A stretch of DNA of 64,000 nt from Neobacillus pocheonensis. Lineage in GTDB: Bacteria; Bacillota; Bacilli; Bacillales; Cytobacillaceae. The translations under genes were made by a program, and so were the position numbers. Shown one piece after another: positions 9,964-17,514 of the stretch. The notes under the pieces were generated by a model that was not told the origin of the DNA, ran no database searches, and saw nothing but the letters and a program-made list of their open reading frames with translations. The stretch spans positions 744,001 through 808,000 of the forward strand of contig JAMQCR010000001.1 of NCBI GenBank assembly GCA_023702235.1, given 5' to 3'. Positions within the stretch are counted from its first letter, which is position 1; every line of letters starts with the position of its first letter.

Positions 9964-10281
9964 ATGGATTATAAAGAAATGTTATTTCAAATGAATATGA
10001 AACGAAAAATGAAGGATTGTTTTAGGGCAGCTAATTTATACTTTACTTCTAAATTAGGGGATAAAACAATTTACATCTATCCTAAAGTTCATTCTGTAAT
10101 TAAGAAAGATGAAGAAAATTGTACTGAAATCACTTTCACATTAATGAATGGTCTTGATCCAACTGAAGTTAAAAAGAAAATGTTTGCTTTTCAACAAGTA
10201 TTTGGACGTTCGATTGAATTAAAAGGTGAAATTAAAAAGTTTGTTCTATATATATACCATAATCCACTAAAATCAAACTAA
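9964..10281 (+). pseudogene. Probable N-terminal fragment of an FtsK/SpoIIIE-type element protein
   Basis: 105 residues behind AAAGGAGG. The stretch IYPKVHSV...TFTLMNGLDP...KKMFAFQQVFGRSIELKGEIKKF resembles, from memory, the N terminus of FtsK/SpoIIIE-like coupling proteins of Bacillus conjugative elements. No ATPase domain follows: the frame stops at 10281, exactly where an oppositely oriented truncated gene also ends. I read this as the remnant of a lost transfer gene; it could instead be a genuine short protein. Confidence 0.4.
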
Positions 10282-10568
10282 AAATCATCCGTAAATAAAC
10301 GAGGAGCTTCTTTATTAACATCTGTATTTTCTGAAAATCCCACTGGAAGGGGATACTGTTCCTCGGTGTAAATTGATTGTAATTTCTGAACATGTGCTTG
10401 GGAAAGCTGCATTGCAAATTCGAGGACGGAACGAATTTCAGTATCCTCTACATGGGATAAGAAGGTTCCAATTATGCAGATTGCTGAGGTGTCACTCATA
10501 TAATTTGTCCAAAGGTTCGCAATTTCTGCCGATGTTAATTCTATCTTATGGTTTGTTAACAATTTCAT
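10278..10568 (-). pseudogene. Truncated DUF3231 protein
   Basis: ATG at 10568 behind GAGGGAGGT. The 96 residues (HKIELTSAEIANLWTNYM, CIIGTFLSHVEDTEIR, PLPVGFSENTDVN, APRLFTDD) match the start of the DUF3231 family of ferritin-like, spore-associated Bacillus proteins, which are about 330 residues in two repeats. Here it stops after one quarter, at the same place as the gene on the other strand. Confidence 0.65.
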
Positions 10569-10849
10569 TACCTCCCTCACAAGGATTTTAATTTTAATAT
10601 CCCTTCCCAATAAATAATTATTCAATAGTATATTTGGCGATACCTTTATTAACTAGTGATGCTATGCCGCTTTTTTCTTTGTTTTTCATTGTTAGATGTC
10701 AGAAAAATAAAGTTTTTGTAATTCACTTACCCCATAATAAAAGCTATATGAGTTAAACAGGGACATAAATATTAATGAAATCTTCTTACACTAAACTGCT
10801 TTGTTAGTTTAAGTAGAAACCTTCACAATATTTATTGCTTAAGTTACTT

Positions 10850-10921
10850 TTAATCAGCACTTGTCCATTCAGTTTTATTCTGAGTGCATATATTATTACT
10901 ACCTCCAGTACATCTTGGCAT
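10850..10921 (-). CDS. Possible 23-residue peptide
   Basis: ATG at 10921 with GGAGGT at proper spacing; encodes MPRCTGGSNNICTQNKTEWT plus three residues. It is the only plausible coding signal found in the 10569-11124 stretch between the DUF3231 remnant and the yjcZ-like gene. Weak support. Confidence 0.25.
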   Translation of the reverse strand: MPRCTGGSNNICTQNKTEWTSAD

Positions 10922-11042
10922 ATAGAAATACCTCCGAAAAGGCGTTTGCATGTATTGCAGACGTTTCTTTGCGTTTTTAGAACTGTTTAAGCAAATCGCA
11001 GATTTTGTATTAACACTATGATGATTGTCCAATCGATTCTCG

Positions 11043-11101
<59 letters not shown>

Positions 11102-11124
11102 TATTCCAAAAGGTGGTGAAAAAT

Positions 11125-11256
11125 ATGGGCTTTGGATACGGCGGCTGTGGTTATGGCGGTTACGGATACGGCGGTGGCTTCTATGGAGGCAGTACTTTTG
11201 TTTTAATCGTAGTATTGTTCATTCTATTAATTATCGTATTAACTAGTTTCCGTTAA
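11125..11256 (+). CDS. YjcZ-family sporulation peptide (43 aa)
   Basis: ATG at 11125 after AAAGGTGGTG. Gly/Tyr-rich N terminus ([19 protein letters not shown]) and a single hydrophobic C-terminal helix ([20 protein letters not shown]). This composition is that of the YjcZ family of small sporulation-associated membrane peptides in Bacillus. Function unknown. It is followed by the first copy of the element's recurring hairpin. Confidence 0.8.
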   Translation: MGFGYGGCGYGGYGYGGGFYGGSTFVLIVVLFILLIIVLTSFR

Positions 11257-11302
11257 TGTTCAATAAACTAACGGTATGGGATTTTGGGAGAGTAAATTAG
11301 TT

Positions 11303-11332
11303 AAAGAGTGGCTGAAAAGTCGCTCTTTTTTT
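11303..11332 (+). terminator. Recurring cargo hairpin, copy 1
   Basis: GAGTGGCT, loop GAAA, AGTCGCTC with G-U pairs, then seven T. Ends the yjcZ-like unit. Related copies at 12636, 13319, 13977, 14879 and 15709. Confidence 0.75.
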
Positions 11333-11375
11333 GCGATAAGTATATTTTTTCTTGTGTTATTACTAAGAATCCATT

Positions 11376-12470
11376 CTAAAGTTTTTGACCCATATTTCGA
11401 AAAAAAGCGATAATTAACAGAATAACAGGTATGATTATTTGTAAAGGCCAATGTAAATAAATCGGAATAACCACTACACCTTCTTTTATATGTTCGGCAA
11501 AATTAGATGCAATAGTATTGGAAGCGAAAAGGATGATAAGCCCAATTGGAAACCCGAGATTACGATAGTTTTTAAATTTGAAAATATCAGCTGCTCCCAC
11601 CACTGCAGCATAATAATAGAGAGTTATTTTAAAAAATCCCCCAATCACTAAATAAAGCATAAAAAAAACATCAAGACGCTCAATAAAGCCCAATTCGATT
11701 TTGCTGATTGTGGATAAAAGTGGATAAGGAGACCGAACAAAATAATCTACTCCTATACAGGCAATATTTATCACAGTAGTAATCAGGATATTTAGTCCGC
11801 CTAATAATATCCCACCGATACAGATTTTTTTCGCTTTTTTTTGATCGTTTAAATACGGGAGTAGCATAGTAAAGACAATCATTTCACCAAACGGGTAATT
11901 AATTGTTTGACCAAGGAACGTTTTAAGAACGGGATTTACCCCATTTTCGAGAATTGGTTGAAGGTTTTCTAAATGTATTAAACCAGAAAAGAGAATTAGA
12001 ATAAATCCAAATATTGCTAATAAATAGATAATAAAAAAGTACACCTCTGCAACCCTTGCAATGACTTCAAAACCCTTATGAAGGGCGTAAATAATTGTTA
12101 ATATCATCAATGTATTAATGACAAATATCGGTGTACTTGTATAGGTGACCGTTACTAATAGCCCACCAATATCACGCAATACCCTTGTTGCTTGATAAAT
12201 AAAATAGACAATATAGAAAATACCAATTAATTGTCCAATCCATTTTCCTGTTATTTTTTGAACATAACTTTTTAGCGGAATATCTGGATAAAACAAATAT
12301 AGTCGATAGTATATAAGAAAGATCAATATACCACCAACCACCCCGAGCAAAATTGCAATCCAAGCGTCCTGTTTTGCTTCCGCTCCTACAGCAAAAAGAA
12401 TAGCACTACCCATTTCAAACAAAACCACTAGGACAAACATCTGGTATGCATTTATCTTTATATTCTCCAT
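11376..12470 (-). CDS. Orphan GerAB-type spore germination permease
   Basis: 364 residues with about ten hydrophobic segments, beginning MENIKINAYQMFVLVVLFE. It belongs to the APC-superfamily spore permeases (GerAB/GerKB), which form the B subunit of inner-membrane nutrient germination receptors and help bind amino acid germinants. Receptors normally come as A-B-C operons; no GerAA or GerAC partner is found on either side. It may work with chromosomal subunits or be a dominant modifier. ATG at 12470 has a weak AAGGAAG site. Confidence 0.85.
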   Translation of the reverse strand: MENIKINAYQMFVLVVLFEMGSAILFAVGAEAKQDAWIAILLGVVGGILIFLIYYRLYLFYPDIPLKSYVQKITGKWIGQLIGIFYIVYFIYQATRVLRDIGGLLVTVTYTSTPIFVINTLMILTIIYALHKGFEVIARVAEVYFFIIYLLAIFGFILILFSGLIHLENLQPILENGVNPVLKTFLGQTINYPFGEMIVFTMLLPYLNDQKKAKKICIGGILLGGLNILITTVINIACIGVDYFVRSPYPLLSTISKIELGFIERLDVFFMLYLVIGGFFKITLYYYAAVVGAADIFKFKNYRNLGFPIGLIILFASNTIASNFAEHIKEGVVVIPIYLHWPLQIIIPVILLIIAFFRNMGQKL

Positions 12471-12635
12471 GTATTAACTTCCTTTATCGTAAAGGGATAT
12501 TTTTTCACATAAGTCCAAAACGCATTTGTATTTGCCCTTTCCCTGGGAAGAAGGTTGTGAGTGATAATTGACTATTTCCTAAATTTAACTCCTTTTTATA
12601 ATTTCCCCAATTATGATTATTTATTATGGATGTTT

Positions 12636-12665
12636 AAAGAGTGGCTGAGAAATCGCTCTTTTTTT
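12636..12665 (+). terminator. Recurring cargo hairpin, copy 2
   Basis: AAAGAGTGGCTGAGAAATCGCTC and a T run. No plus-strand gene precedes it; it lies between the gerAB-like gene and the next minus-strand gene. Confidence 0.6.
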
Positions 12666-12688
12666 GAGTAAATTAAAAACCCCAAGAG

Positions 12689-13150
12689 TTATTTGGGGTT
12701 AGACATTTTTTGAAACAGTCTAATTAACTTAAAATTTAAAAGAAGTATTATAAAAATAAAAGGATAGAGTACTGCAGAATACCAAAGTTTCCAACCGTTA
12801 TAGTACAAGAATGGGGTCTTGAGAAAAATCCATTCAAAAATAACTGAAATTACTGTACTGATTAATATATAGACCATCTTTTTGGAGAAGGATTTTTTGA
12901 AAGGAAAAAAGTTTAAGAATAGTATGTTCACTGCTGGATATAGAAGGATAATAATCGGAAGAGAAGCCCAGTCTACTCCTTTATAAAAGTAACCATATAG
13001 ATCGTACTTTAAATCTAAATAAACATCACAAATTAACTCAAAATATAACGCAAAAAATGAAGTTGTGTACATCTCTAAGAGAGAAATTTGCTTCTTTGAA
13101 ACAATAATTATAAACCATAATAATAAAGTGATTATATATACTATTAACAA
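12689..13150 (-). CDS. CBO0543-family membrane protein, paralogue 1
   Basis: 153 residues with about five hydrophobic helices (LIVYIITLLLWFIIIV at the N terminus). The pattern YFELICDVYLDLKYDLYGYF...LPIIILLYPAVNILFLNFFPF is shared with the next gene and with the CBO0543 family common in spore-forming Firmicutes. Function unknown. TTG start at 13150 with GAGG upstream. Confidence 0.7.
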   Translation of the reverse strand: MLIVYIITLLLWFIIIVSKKQISLLEMYTTSFFALYFELICDVYLDLKYDLYGYFYKGVDWASLPIIILLYPAVNILFLNFFPFKKSFSKKMVYILISTVISVIFEWIFLKTPFLYYNGWKLWYSAVLYPFIFIILLLNFKLIRLFQKMSNPK

Positions 13151-13318
13151 ATAAACTGCCTCAACTTTCTACTTTAGGTAGGAAATGAGTTAAAACACTA
13201 AACAGTATTCACCCAGTTATAGATATTAACACATGTATTTACATCTGTAAACAACGTTAAAGAGTGGATGAAATGGTTACAATATAAACCATTTTTACTT
13301 ATTAACTCAGATGTTTTG

Positions 13319-13347
13319 TAGTCACTGAAAAGTTACTCTTTTTTTAT
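13319..13347 (+). terminator. Recurring cargo hairpin, copy 3 (diverged)
   Basis: TAGTCACTGAAAAGTTACTC followed by seven T. An extra AAAGAGTGGATGAAATGG about 65 nt upstream looks like a second degraded copy. Confidence 0.45.
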
Positions 13348-13441
13348 ATTGAGATGTTGATTGAGTCTTTATTTTTTAAAAAAACGCCCATATACAATCT
13401 AAAGATAACAAACTCGATAGTAAACAAAGCATAATCATTAT

Positions 13442-13900
13442 TTATTGTGATTCAATTGTACAAATCCACTTATAATAACCCAATAATATCAATAAAAGGA
13501 TTGGGTCTAAAATTGCAGAATATCCTAAATTCCACCATCCAAAATGAAAATATCCCCAAGGTTCTGGAAGTAATGAAATTGCCTCATAGGTTAAAATTCC
13601 AATTAAAAATAGTATAAAGAAAATACCTTGTTTTATTTTACTTTTTTCAAAAGGATAAAAGTTTAAAAATATCATATTAGCAGGTGGAACAAGTGCGATA
13701 TTTGTAGGCAATTCCTTCAAGTCAGCATTTTGAGTGAAATACCAATATCCGTGATATTCCATATCAATATAGAAATCGAAGTTCATTTGAAATGCAATTG
13801 TGAACAACCAAATGTGGACAATTTGGTTTTTTGTAAGCCTCTTATTTGTTTTAAAAGCAATAAAATTTACTAATATAATTGCCATAATTAATCCAATCAT
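13442..13900 (-). CDS. CBO0543-family membrane protein, paralogue 2
   Basis: 152 residues, same topology as the previous gene: MNFDFYIDMEYHGYWYF...LPTNIALVPPANMIFLNFYPFEKS corresponds block by block to paralogue 1, and both end with a W-N/K-LxYSA(I/V)L-P motif. ATG at 13900 follows AAAGGGGTGG. Function unknown; two diverged copies side by side suggest separate acquisition or an old duplication. Confidence 0.7.
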   Translation of the reverse strand: MIGLIMAIILVNFIAFKTNKRLTKNQIVHIWLFTIAFQMNFDFYIDMEYHGYWYFTQNADLKELPTNIALVPPANMIFLNFYPFEKSKIKQGIFFILFLIGILTYEAISLLPEPWGYFHFGWWNLGYSAILDPILLLILLGYYKWICTIESQ

Positions 13901-13976
13901 TTAACCACCCCTTTAATAAGCGATTTCCATTTATTTGGAATGCGATACATTTGATTAAGCGATCATAAACTTATTC

Positions 13977-14001
13977 GAGTGGCTGAAAAGTCGCTCTTTT
14001 T
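13977..14001 (+). terminator. Recurring cargo hairpin, copy 4
   Basis: GAGTGGCT, loop GAAA, AGTCGCTC, then TTTTT; stem identical to copy 1. It lies upstream of the ligase gene. Confidence 0.65.
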
Positions 14002-14068
14002 GTTTTTACATTTAATTACCACCGAGAATGAAAACTTGTCATGGTACAATTATTATGAGGTGGTAAAT

Positions 14069-14893
14069 TTGTTTATTTCTCCTATGTTATTACACAAAAT
14101 TGATCATCCTTTTGATGATGATAATTATATAACAGAGCTAAAACTTGATGGATTCCGTACAATATGGACTAAATTTGATAATAAAATAAGAATCTATACT
14201 CGTCACAAGAATGAAATTACCTCTAAGTTTCCTGAGTTAGTTAATATTCCTCTATCCAATGGAACTGTCCTTGACGGTGAAATAATTGTTACAGACTCAC
14301 AAGGTAAACCTGACTTTGAAGCAGTCATGGAAAGATTTATGTCTAGTAAGTCAGAGCATCAAATATCATTCAGTGTGTTTGATATAATTTATTTTAATGG
14401 TGAAAAGATTACTAATTTACCATTGCTTGAGCGTAAAGAGATACTTGAAGAGGTAATACCTGAAGATACTCCACTACTCAATAAAGTTCAGTGGATCGAA
14501 GGGAATGGGGAACAATACTTTGAGTTAGTTAAGCAACATGAACTTGAGGGAATTGTACAGAAAAAGGCTAATTCAAAGTATCAAATTAATAAACGTTCTC
14601 ATGACTGGCTAAAAGTAATTAATTATCATTATGAGAATGTCTATATATCTGGTTTAAGGAAAGATGAGTTTGGATTGCTCCTAAAATTTGAAGATGGAAA
14701 GTATGCTGGTCTGATGGAATTCATGCCAACACCAAACCGTAAAGAATTCTATAAACAGTATGGTGACTTTGTTGTTGAAGAGAATGATAAGTTTGTGTAT
14801 CTTGATCCAAAACTTAAACTAAAAGTGAAGTATCGGAATCTAACGAAAAAGGGACTCCTTAGAATCCCTAGTTTTGTGGAGTGGGCTAATTAA
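14069..14893 (+). CDS. ligB: ATP-dependent DNA ligase, LigB-type
   Basis: Seals DNA nicks using ATP. Adenylation domain with the active-site Lys in ELKLDGFR (motif I), DGEI (motif III), EGIVQKK (motif IV) and WLKV (motif V), followed by a short OB domain ending IPSFVEWAN; 275 aa, a minimal ligase like B. subtilis LigB and SP-beta YoqV. The TTG at 14069 behind GAGGTGG gives the family start FISPMLLHK; an upstream ATG at 13979 lies inside a hairpin and is rejected. No Ku or primase partner is present. Confidence 0.9.
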   Translation: MFISPMLLHKIDHPFDDDNYITELKLDGFRTIWTKFDNKIRIYTRHKNEITSKFPELVNIPLSNGTVLDGEIIVTDSQGKPDFEAVMERFMSSKSEHQISFSVFDIIYFNGEKITNLPLLERKEILEEVIPEDTPLLNKVQWIEGNGEQYFELVKQHELEGIVQKKANSKYQINKRSHDWLKVINYHYENVYISGLRKDEFGLLLKFEDGKYAGLMEFMPTPNRKEFYKQYGDFVVEENDKFVYLDPKLKLKVKYRNLTKKGLLRIPSFVEWAN

Positions 14894-14907
14894 AGCTCAC
14901 TCCTTTT
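14879..14907 (+). terminator. Recurring cargo hairpin, copy 5 (overlaps ligB stop)
   Basis: GAGTGGGCT, loop AATTAA, AGCTCACTC, then CTTTT. The ligB stop codon lies in the loop. Confidence 0.65.
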
Positions 14908-15008
14908 GTTTACATCTAATTAATTAGTATTAACAGATTTTGTTTACATCTAATTAATTAGTATTAACAGATTTTGTTTACTTCTAATTAATTATTATTA
15001 ACAGACTA
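14907..15008. repeat. Three tandem 34-bp direct repeats
   Basis: Units at 14907-14940, 14941-14974 and 14975-15008, each starting TGTTTAC and containing a TAATTAATTA-type palindrome; the first two are identical and the third has diverged slightly. They abut a consensus promoter at 15011. Iteron-like or operator-like. Confidence 0.85.
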
Positions 15009-15010
15009 TT

Positions 15011-15039
15011 TTGACATTTTAAGCTTAGTTAGTTATAAT
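15011..15039 (+). promoter_or_regulatory. Consensus sigma-A promoter
   Basis: TTGACA (15011-15016), 17-nt spacer, TATAAT (15034-15039): a perfect match. It directly follows the 34-bp repeats and faces the small-ORF operon. Confidence 0.85.
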
Positions 15040-15067
15040 CAATTCCGTCTTGGAGGTGTAACTATAA

Positions 15068-15100
15068 GTGTATTCCAAAATTAGCTTAAAGGAGAAATAA
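15068..15100 (+). CDS. Possible 10-residue leader peptide
   Basis: TGGAGGTG at 15051 then GTG start; encodes MYSKISLKEK. Its last codons form the AAAGGAGAAA ribosome site of the next gene, so translation of the two may be coupled. Confidence 0.4.
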   Translation: MYSKISLKEK

Positions 15101-15106
15101 AACCCG

Positions 15107-15265
15107 ATGAAGGAAAGAAGAAAATTTATCACAGAGAGAACAATAATAAATATAGATGAAGAGTATTTTAAGGAATTAGCAGAAGAATTGATTTGCGAAC
15201 TGTTTGTGGATTATGTGAATGACAAATACGGAAGAACTGTGATTGAAAAAAAGGTGGGGAAATGA
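15107..15265 (+). CDS. Small protein of the repeat-controlled operon (52 aa)
   Basis: ATG at 15107 behind AAAGGAGAAA. Charged protein starting MKERRKFITERTIINIDEEY and ending VIEKKVGK. It overlaps the next gene (ATGA) by 4 nt. Not recognised; size and operon context fit a small regulatory or accessory protein. Confidence 0.6.
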   Translation: MKERRKFITERTIINIDEEYFKELAEELICELFVDYVNDKYGRTVIEKKVGK

Positions 15266-15444
15266 AAATTAACAAGAAGGAAACAAATGTAGAAAGACCT
15301 CCTTGTACCGTTACACTATTAAACGAACCAAACTTCGAACTAATGGCAAAGGCTTTTACAAATCTATATTACCAAACAAGAAAAATAAAGAAAAAGACCA
15401 AACCTGATAAAGACCGTGAAATTATTAATGTTGATGAAAAATGA
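15262..15444 (+). CDS. Small protein of the repeat-controlled operon (60 aa)
   Basis: ATG overlaps the preceding stop; AAGGTGGGG is the ribosome site. Encodes a basic protein with TVTLLNEPNFELMAKAF and a Lys-rich tail (RKIKKKTKPDKDRE). Not recognised. Confidence 0.6.
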   Translation: MKINKKETNVERPPCTVTLLNEPNFELMAKAFTNLYYQTRKIKKKTKPDKDREIINVDEK

Positions 15445-15491
15445 AGTTTTAGAGATGAAACTATAGTTAATTTCAAACTTGATTTAACGGG

Positions 15492-15671
15492 ATGTGGGAA
15501 AATGAGAAAAAAATAACAGTAACAGAGATAATTATTTCGGAATTAACTGGAAATAAAATTGCTAAATATCTCCTTTCAATTGGAGAATGTAAAGAAACAA
15601 ATACTATAAAAAATATAGATGTTAAGACCAATGGACTTAAGGATGAAAAGAAATTGCTAAAGATGAATTAA
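15492..15671 (+). CDS. Small protein of the repeat-controlled operon (59 aa)
   Basis: ATG at 15492, modest ribosome site. Encodes MWENEKKITVTEIIISELTG through KKLLKMN. It lies 47 nt after the previous gene and 38 nt before hairpin copy 6, so it closes this operon. Not recognised. Confidence 0.5.
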   Translation: MWENEKKITVTEIIISELTGNKIAKYLLSIGECKETNTIKNIDVKTNGLKDEKKLLKMN

Positions 15672-15708
15672 TAATATTTTTCACAGAATTATTCTGATGT
15701 AACACTGG

Positions 15709-15735
15709 GAGTGGCTAAGCAGTCACTCTTTTTTT
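15709..15735 (+). terminator. Recurring cargo hairpin, copy 6
   Basis: GAGTGGCT, loop AAGC, AGTCACTC, seven T. Ends the small-ORF operon and is the last element signal before attR; 15736-15952 otherwise shows only an AT-rich non-coding stretch and the right arm-like sites. Confidence 0.75.
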
Positions 15736-15863
15736 GTTATTCTTATATAATAAGGAAAGAATACGATATTTATTAGTACAGTATTTTTTGTTTAACCATA
15801 AAATAAAACACTTGAAAAAGTATGAATATTAGGGTTAAAATGAGCATATCAACTTACGCGGTT

Positions 15864-15875
15864 GACCAATAAATA
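15864..15875 (+). other. Candidate integrase arm site, right
   Basis: GACCAATAAATA, identical to 7406-7417; a partial copy (CCAATAAA) follows at about 15888. Confidence 0.35.
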
Positions 15876-15952
15876 TTCCTATTACAAACCAATAAACTGA
15901 AAAAATTTAAATATTTATTACACACCAAAAACCCTATTATATCAATGTTCTT

Positions 15953-16054
15953 CACGGTAAGTATGTCTAAAGCAAAACCAACAAATTCCGAATTTATCGC
16001 TATGGTAGCAGATAAGCTGCGCTTGGAGCATATGGCTTCTTGAAAGAAGTAAAA
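15953..16054. repeat. Right attachment repeat (attR)
   Basis: Second copy of the spo0A 3' end including its stop. It is joined to the native spo0A terminator at 16057, which identifies this flank as original chromosome. Confidence 0.9.
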
Positions 16055-16056
16055 AA

Positions 16057-16096
16057 ACACAATTACCCTTTTTAGAAAGGGTAATTGTGTTTTTTT
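16057..16096. terminator. Native spo0A terminator
   Basis: ACACAATTACCCTTT / AAAGGGTAATTGTGT with a 4-nt loop, flanked by A7 and T7, so usable in both directions. Now separated from the functional spo0A copy by the element. Confidence 0.85.
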
Positions 16097-16123
16097 CACA
16101 TATGATAGGACAAAGAGTAAAAG

Positions 16124-16261
16124 TTAATTTTTTTCTTTTTCTAATTCCATTAATTTTTGAATGAGAATATGTTGTGGCATGTGCATAAGCTGTTCTATCG
16201 GCACATTTAATTTTTCGGAAAGATTTAAAGCGGTTTCAGCTGATAGTTGTAATGGTTTCAT
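16124..16261 (-). CDS. YycC-like small protein (45 aa)
   Basis: ATG at 16261 behind GGAGGAA. The sequence MKPLQLSAETALNLSEKLNV then PIEQLMHMPQHILIQKL resembles the YycC-like family of short Bacillus proteins of unknown function. Divergent from yqiK. Confidence 0.6.
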   Translation of the reverse strand: MKPLQLSAETALNLSEKLNVPIEQLMHMPQHILIQKLMELEKEKN

Positions 16262-16299
16262 TGGAAATTCCTCCATTTTCTTATTTAGGAAGTGAAAAT

Positions 16300-17026
16300 A
16301 TGACACAGATTTTTGCTCACCGCGGTTACTCCGCTTCTTTTGCAGAAAATACCATGGGAGCCTTTTTAGAAGCGGAAAAGGCAGGAGCGGACGGGATAGA
16401 ACTAGATGTCCAATTAACAAAAGATGGTGAAATTGTTGTCATACATGATGAAACTGTCGATCGGACCACTAGTGGAACCGGGTTTGTAAAAGATTTTTTA
16501 TTTAAAGATATTATAAAGCTAAATGCCAATAAAAAAGGGGTAAAGAAGGAACCGATTCCCACCTTAAAAGAGGTACTTGAGTGGCTAAAAAATACTAAGT
16601 TGGTTTGTAATATTGAGTTGAAAAATGGCCTTGATTGCCTACGAAGGAATGGAAGAAAAGGTTATTCGGCTTGTTCGTGCCTTTGGATTGAGTAATCGAA
16701 TTATTTTCTCCTCTTTTAATCACTACAGTATCGTTTATAGCTACCGAATAGCACCTGAAATCGAAACGGCCTCTTTTCTTGAAGGACTCTATATGCCTTG
16801 GATTTATGCACAATCAATAAGGGCAAAAGGCATCCATCCAAACTACGCAGCAGTAAGCGACCAAGTAATCGTAAACACAATGGCAAATGGTATAGCAGTA
16901 AGGCCTTATACAGTCAATAAAGATGCAGATATGCACAGACTTTTTAATATTAACTGCACTGCATTTATTACCGATGATCCAGTTAAAGCATTGCGAATTA
17001 GAAAACAATATGACAAGAGACCGTAA
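16300..17026 (+). CDS. yqiK: Glycerophosphodiester phosphodiesterase (YqiK), frameshifted
   Basis: Hydrolyses glycerophosphodiesters to glycerol 3-phosphate and an alcohol. GDPD TIM-barrel motifs: IFAHRGYSASFAENTMGAF, GADGIELDVQLTKDGEIVVIHD, and later NIELKN and SSFNH. The frame breaks near 16632 (GGCCTTGATTGCC; removing one base restores IAYEGMEEKVI). ATG at 16300 with TAGGAAGTG. Gene order yqiK-yqzF-bkdR matches B. subtilis. Confidence 0.88.
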
Positions 17027-17061
17027 CTGCCGGCCTCTTCTTTTTTGCGAAAAAAATTTGA

Positions 17062-17334
17062 TTAACTCCGCCTTTGTTTCTCGCTTGTTGTTGCACTTTC
17101 CTTATCTTGGAAGCGGGTTTGAACTTTATTTCTCTTTCGGTCACGATGGAAAATAAATCCTGCAACAAACCCTAGCCCGCAGATAAAAAAGAGAAGTCCA
17201 GACAGGAATTGTAACCATAGATAAGGGAAGGGGGCTTGGAGAATGCCGAAAGTCATATCTCGCATTAATTTAATTCCTAGAGCAGCTAGAAAACCTGGTA
17301 TTAATAATATGATTAGGGCGATAATACGCATCAT
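17062..17334 (-). CDS. yqzF: DUF2627 membrane protein (YqzF)
   Basis: 90 residues with two transmembrane segments (IIALIILLIPGFLAALGI and LQFLSGLLFFICGLGFVAGF) and a basic tail. Matches the DUF2627/YqzF family by size, topology and position between yqiK and bkdR. Function unknown. Confidence 0.8.
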   Translation of the reverse strand: MMRIIALIILLIPGFLAALGIKLMRDMTFGILQAPFPYLWLQFLSGLLFFICGLGFVAGFIFHRDRKRNKVQTRFQDKESATTSEKQRRS

Positions 17335-17514
17335 AATGAAATCCTTCCAACTGAATTGGTGAAGAAAGAAAATTACCCCTCACGAAGAAAATAATAGTAC
17401 ATAGATAAAATTTGTCAAGGTAAGCAAATAAATATACAATAGGTAATGAAAAAAATTGCATATCTTTCCAAACAACAATATGAAAAAACTTTCTCAATTA
17501 AAGGGGCGGAAAAA

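Noticed and set aside
13979-14068. Upstream ATG start for the DNA ligase
   Set aside because: It lies within the recurring hairpin, lacks a ribosome site, and adds residues absent from the family; TTG 14069 is better.
14907-15008. CRISPR-like array
   Set aside because: Three 34-bp units are directly contiguous with no spacers, and there are no cas genes.
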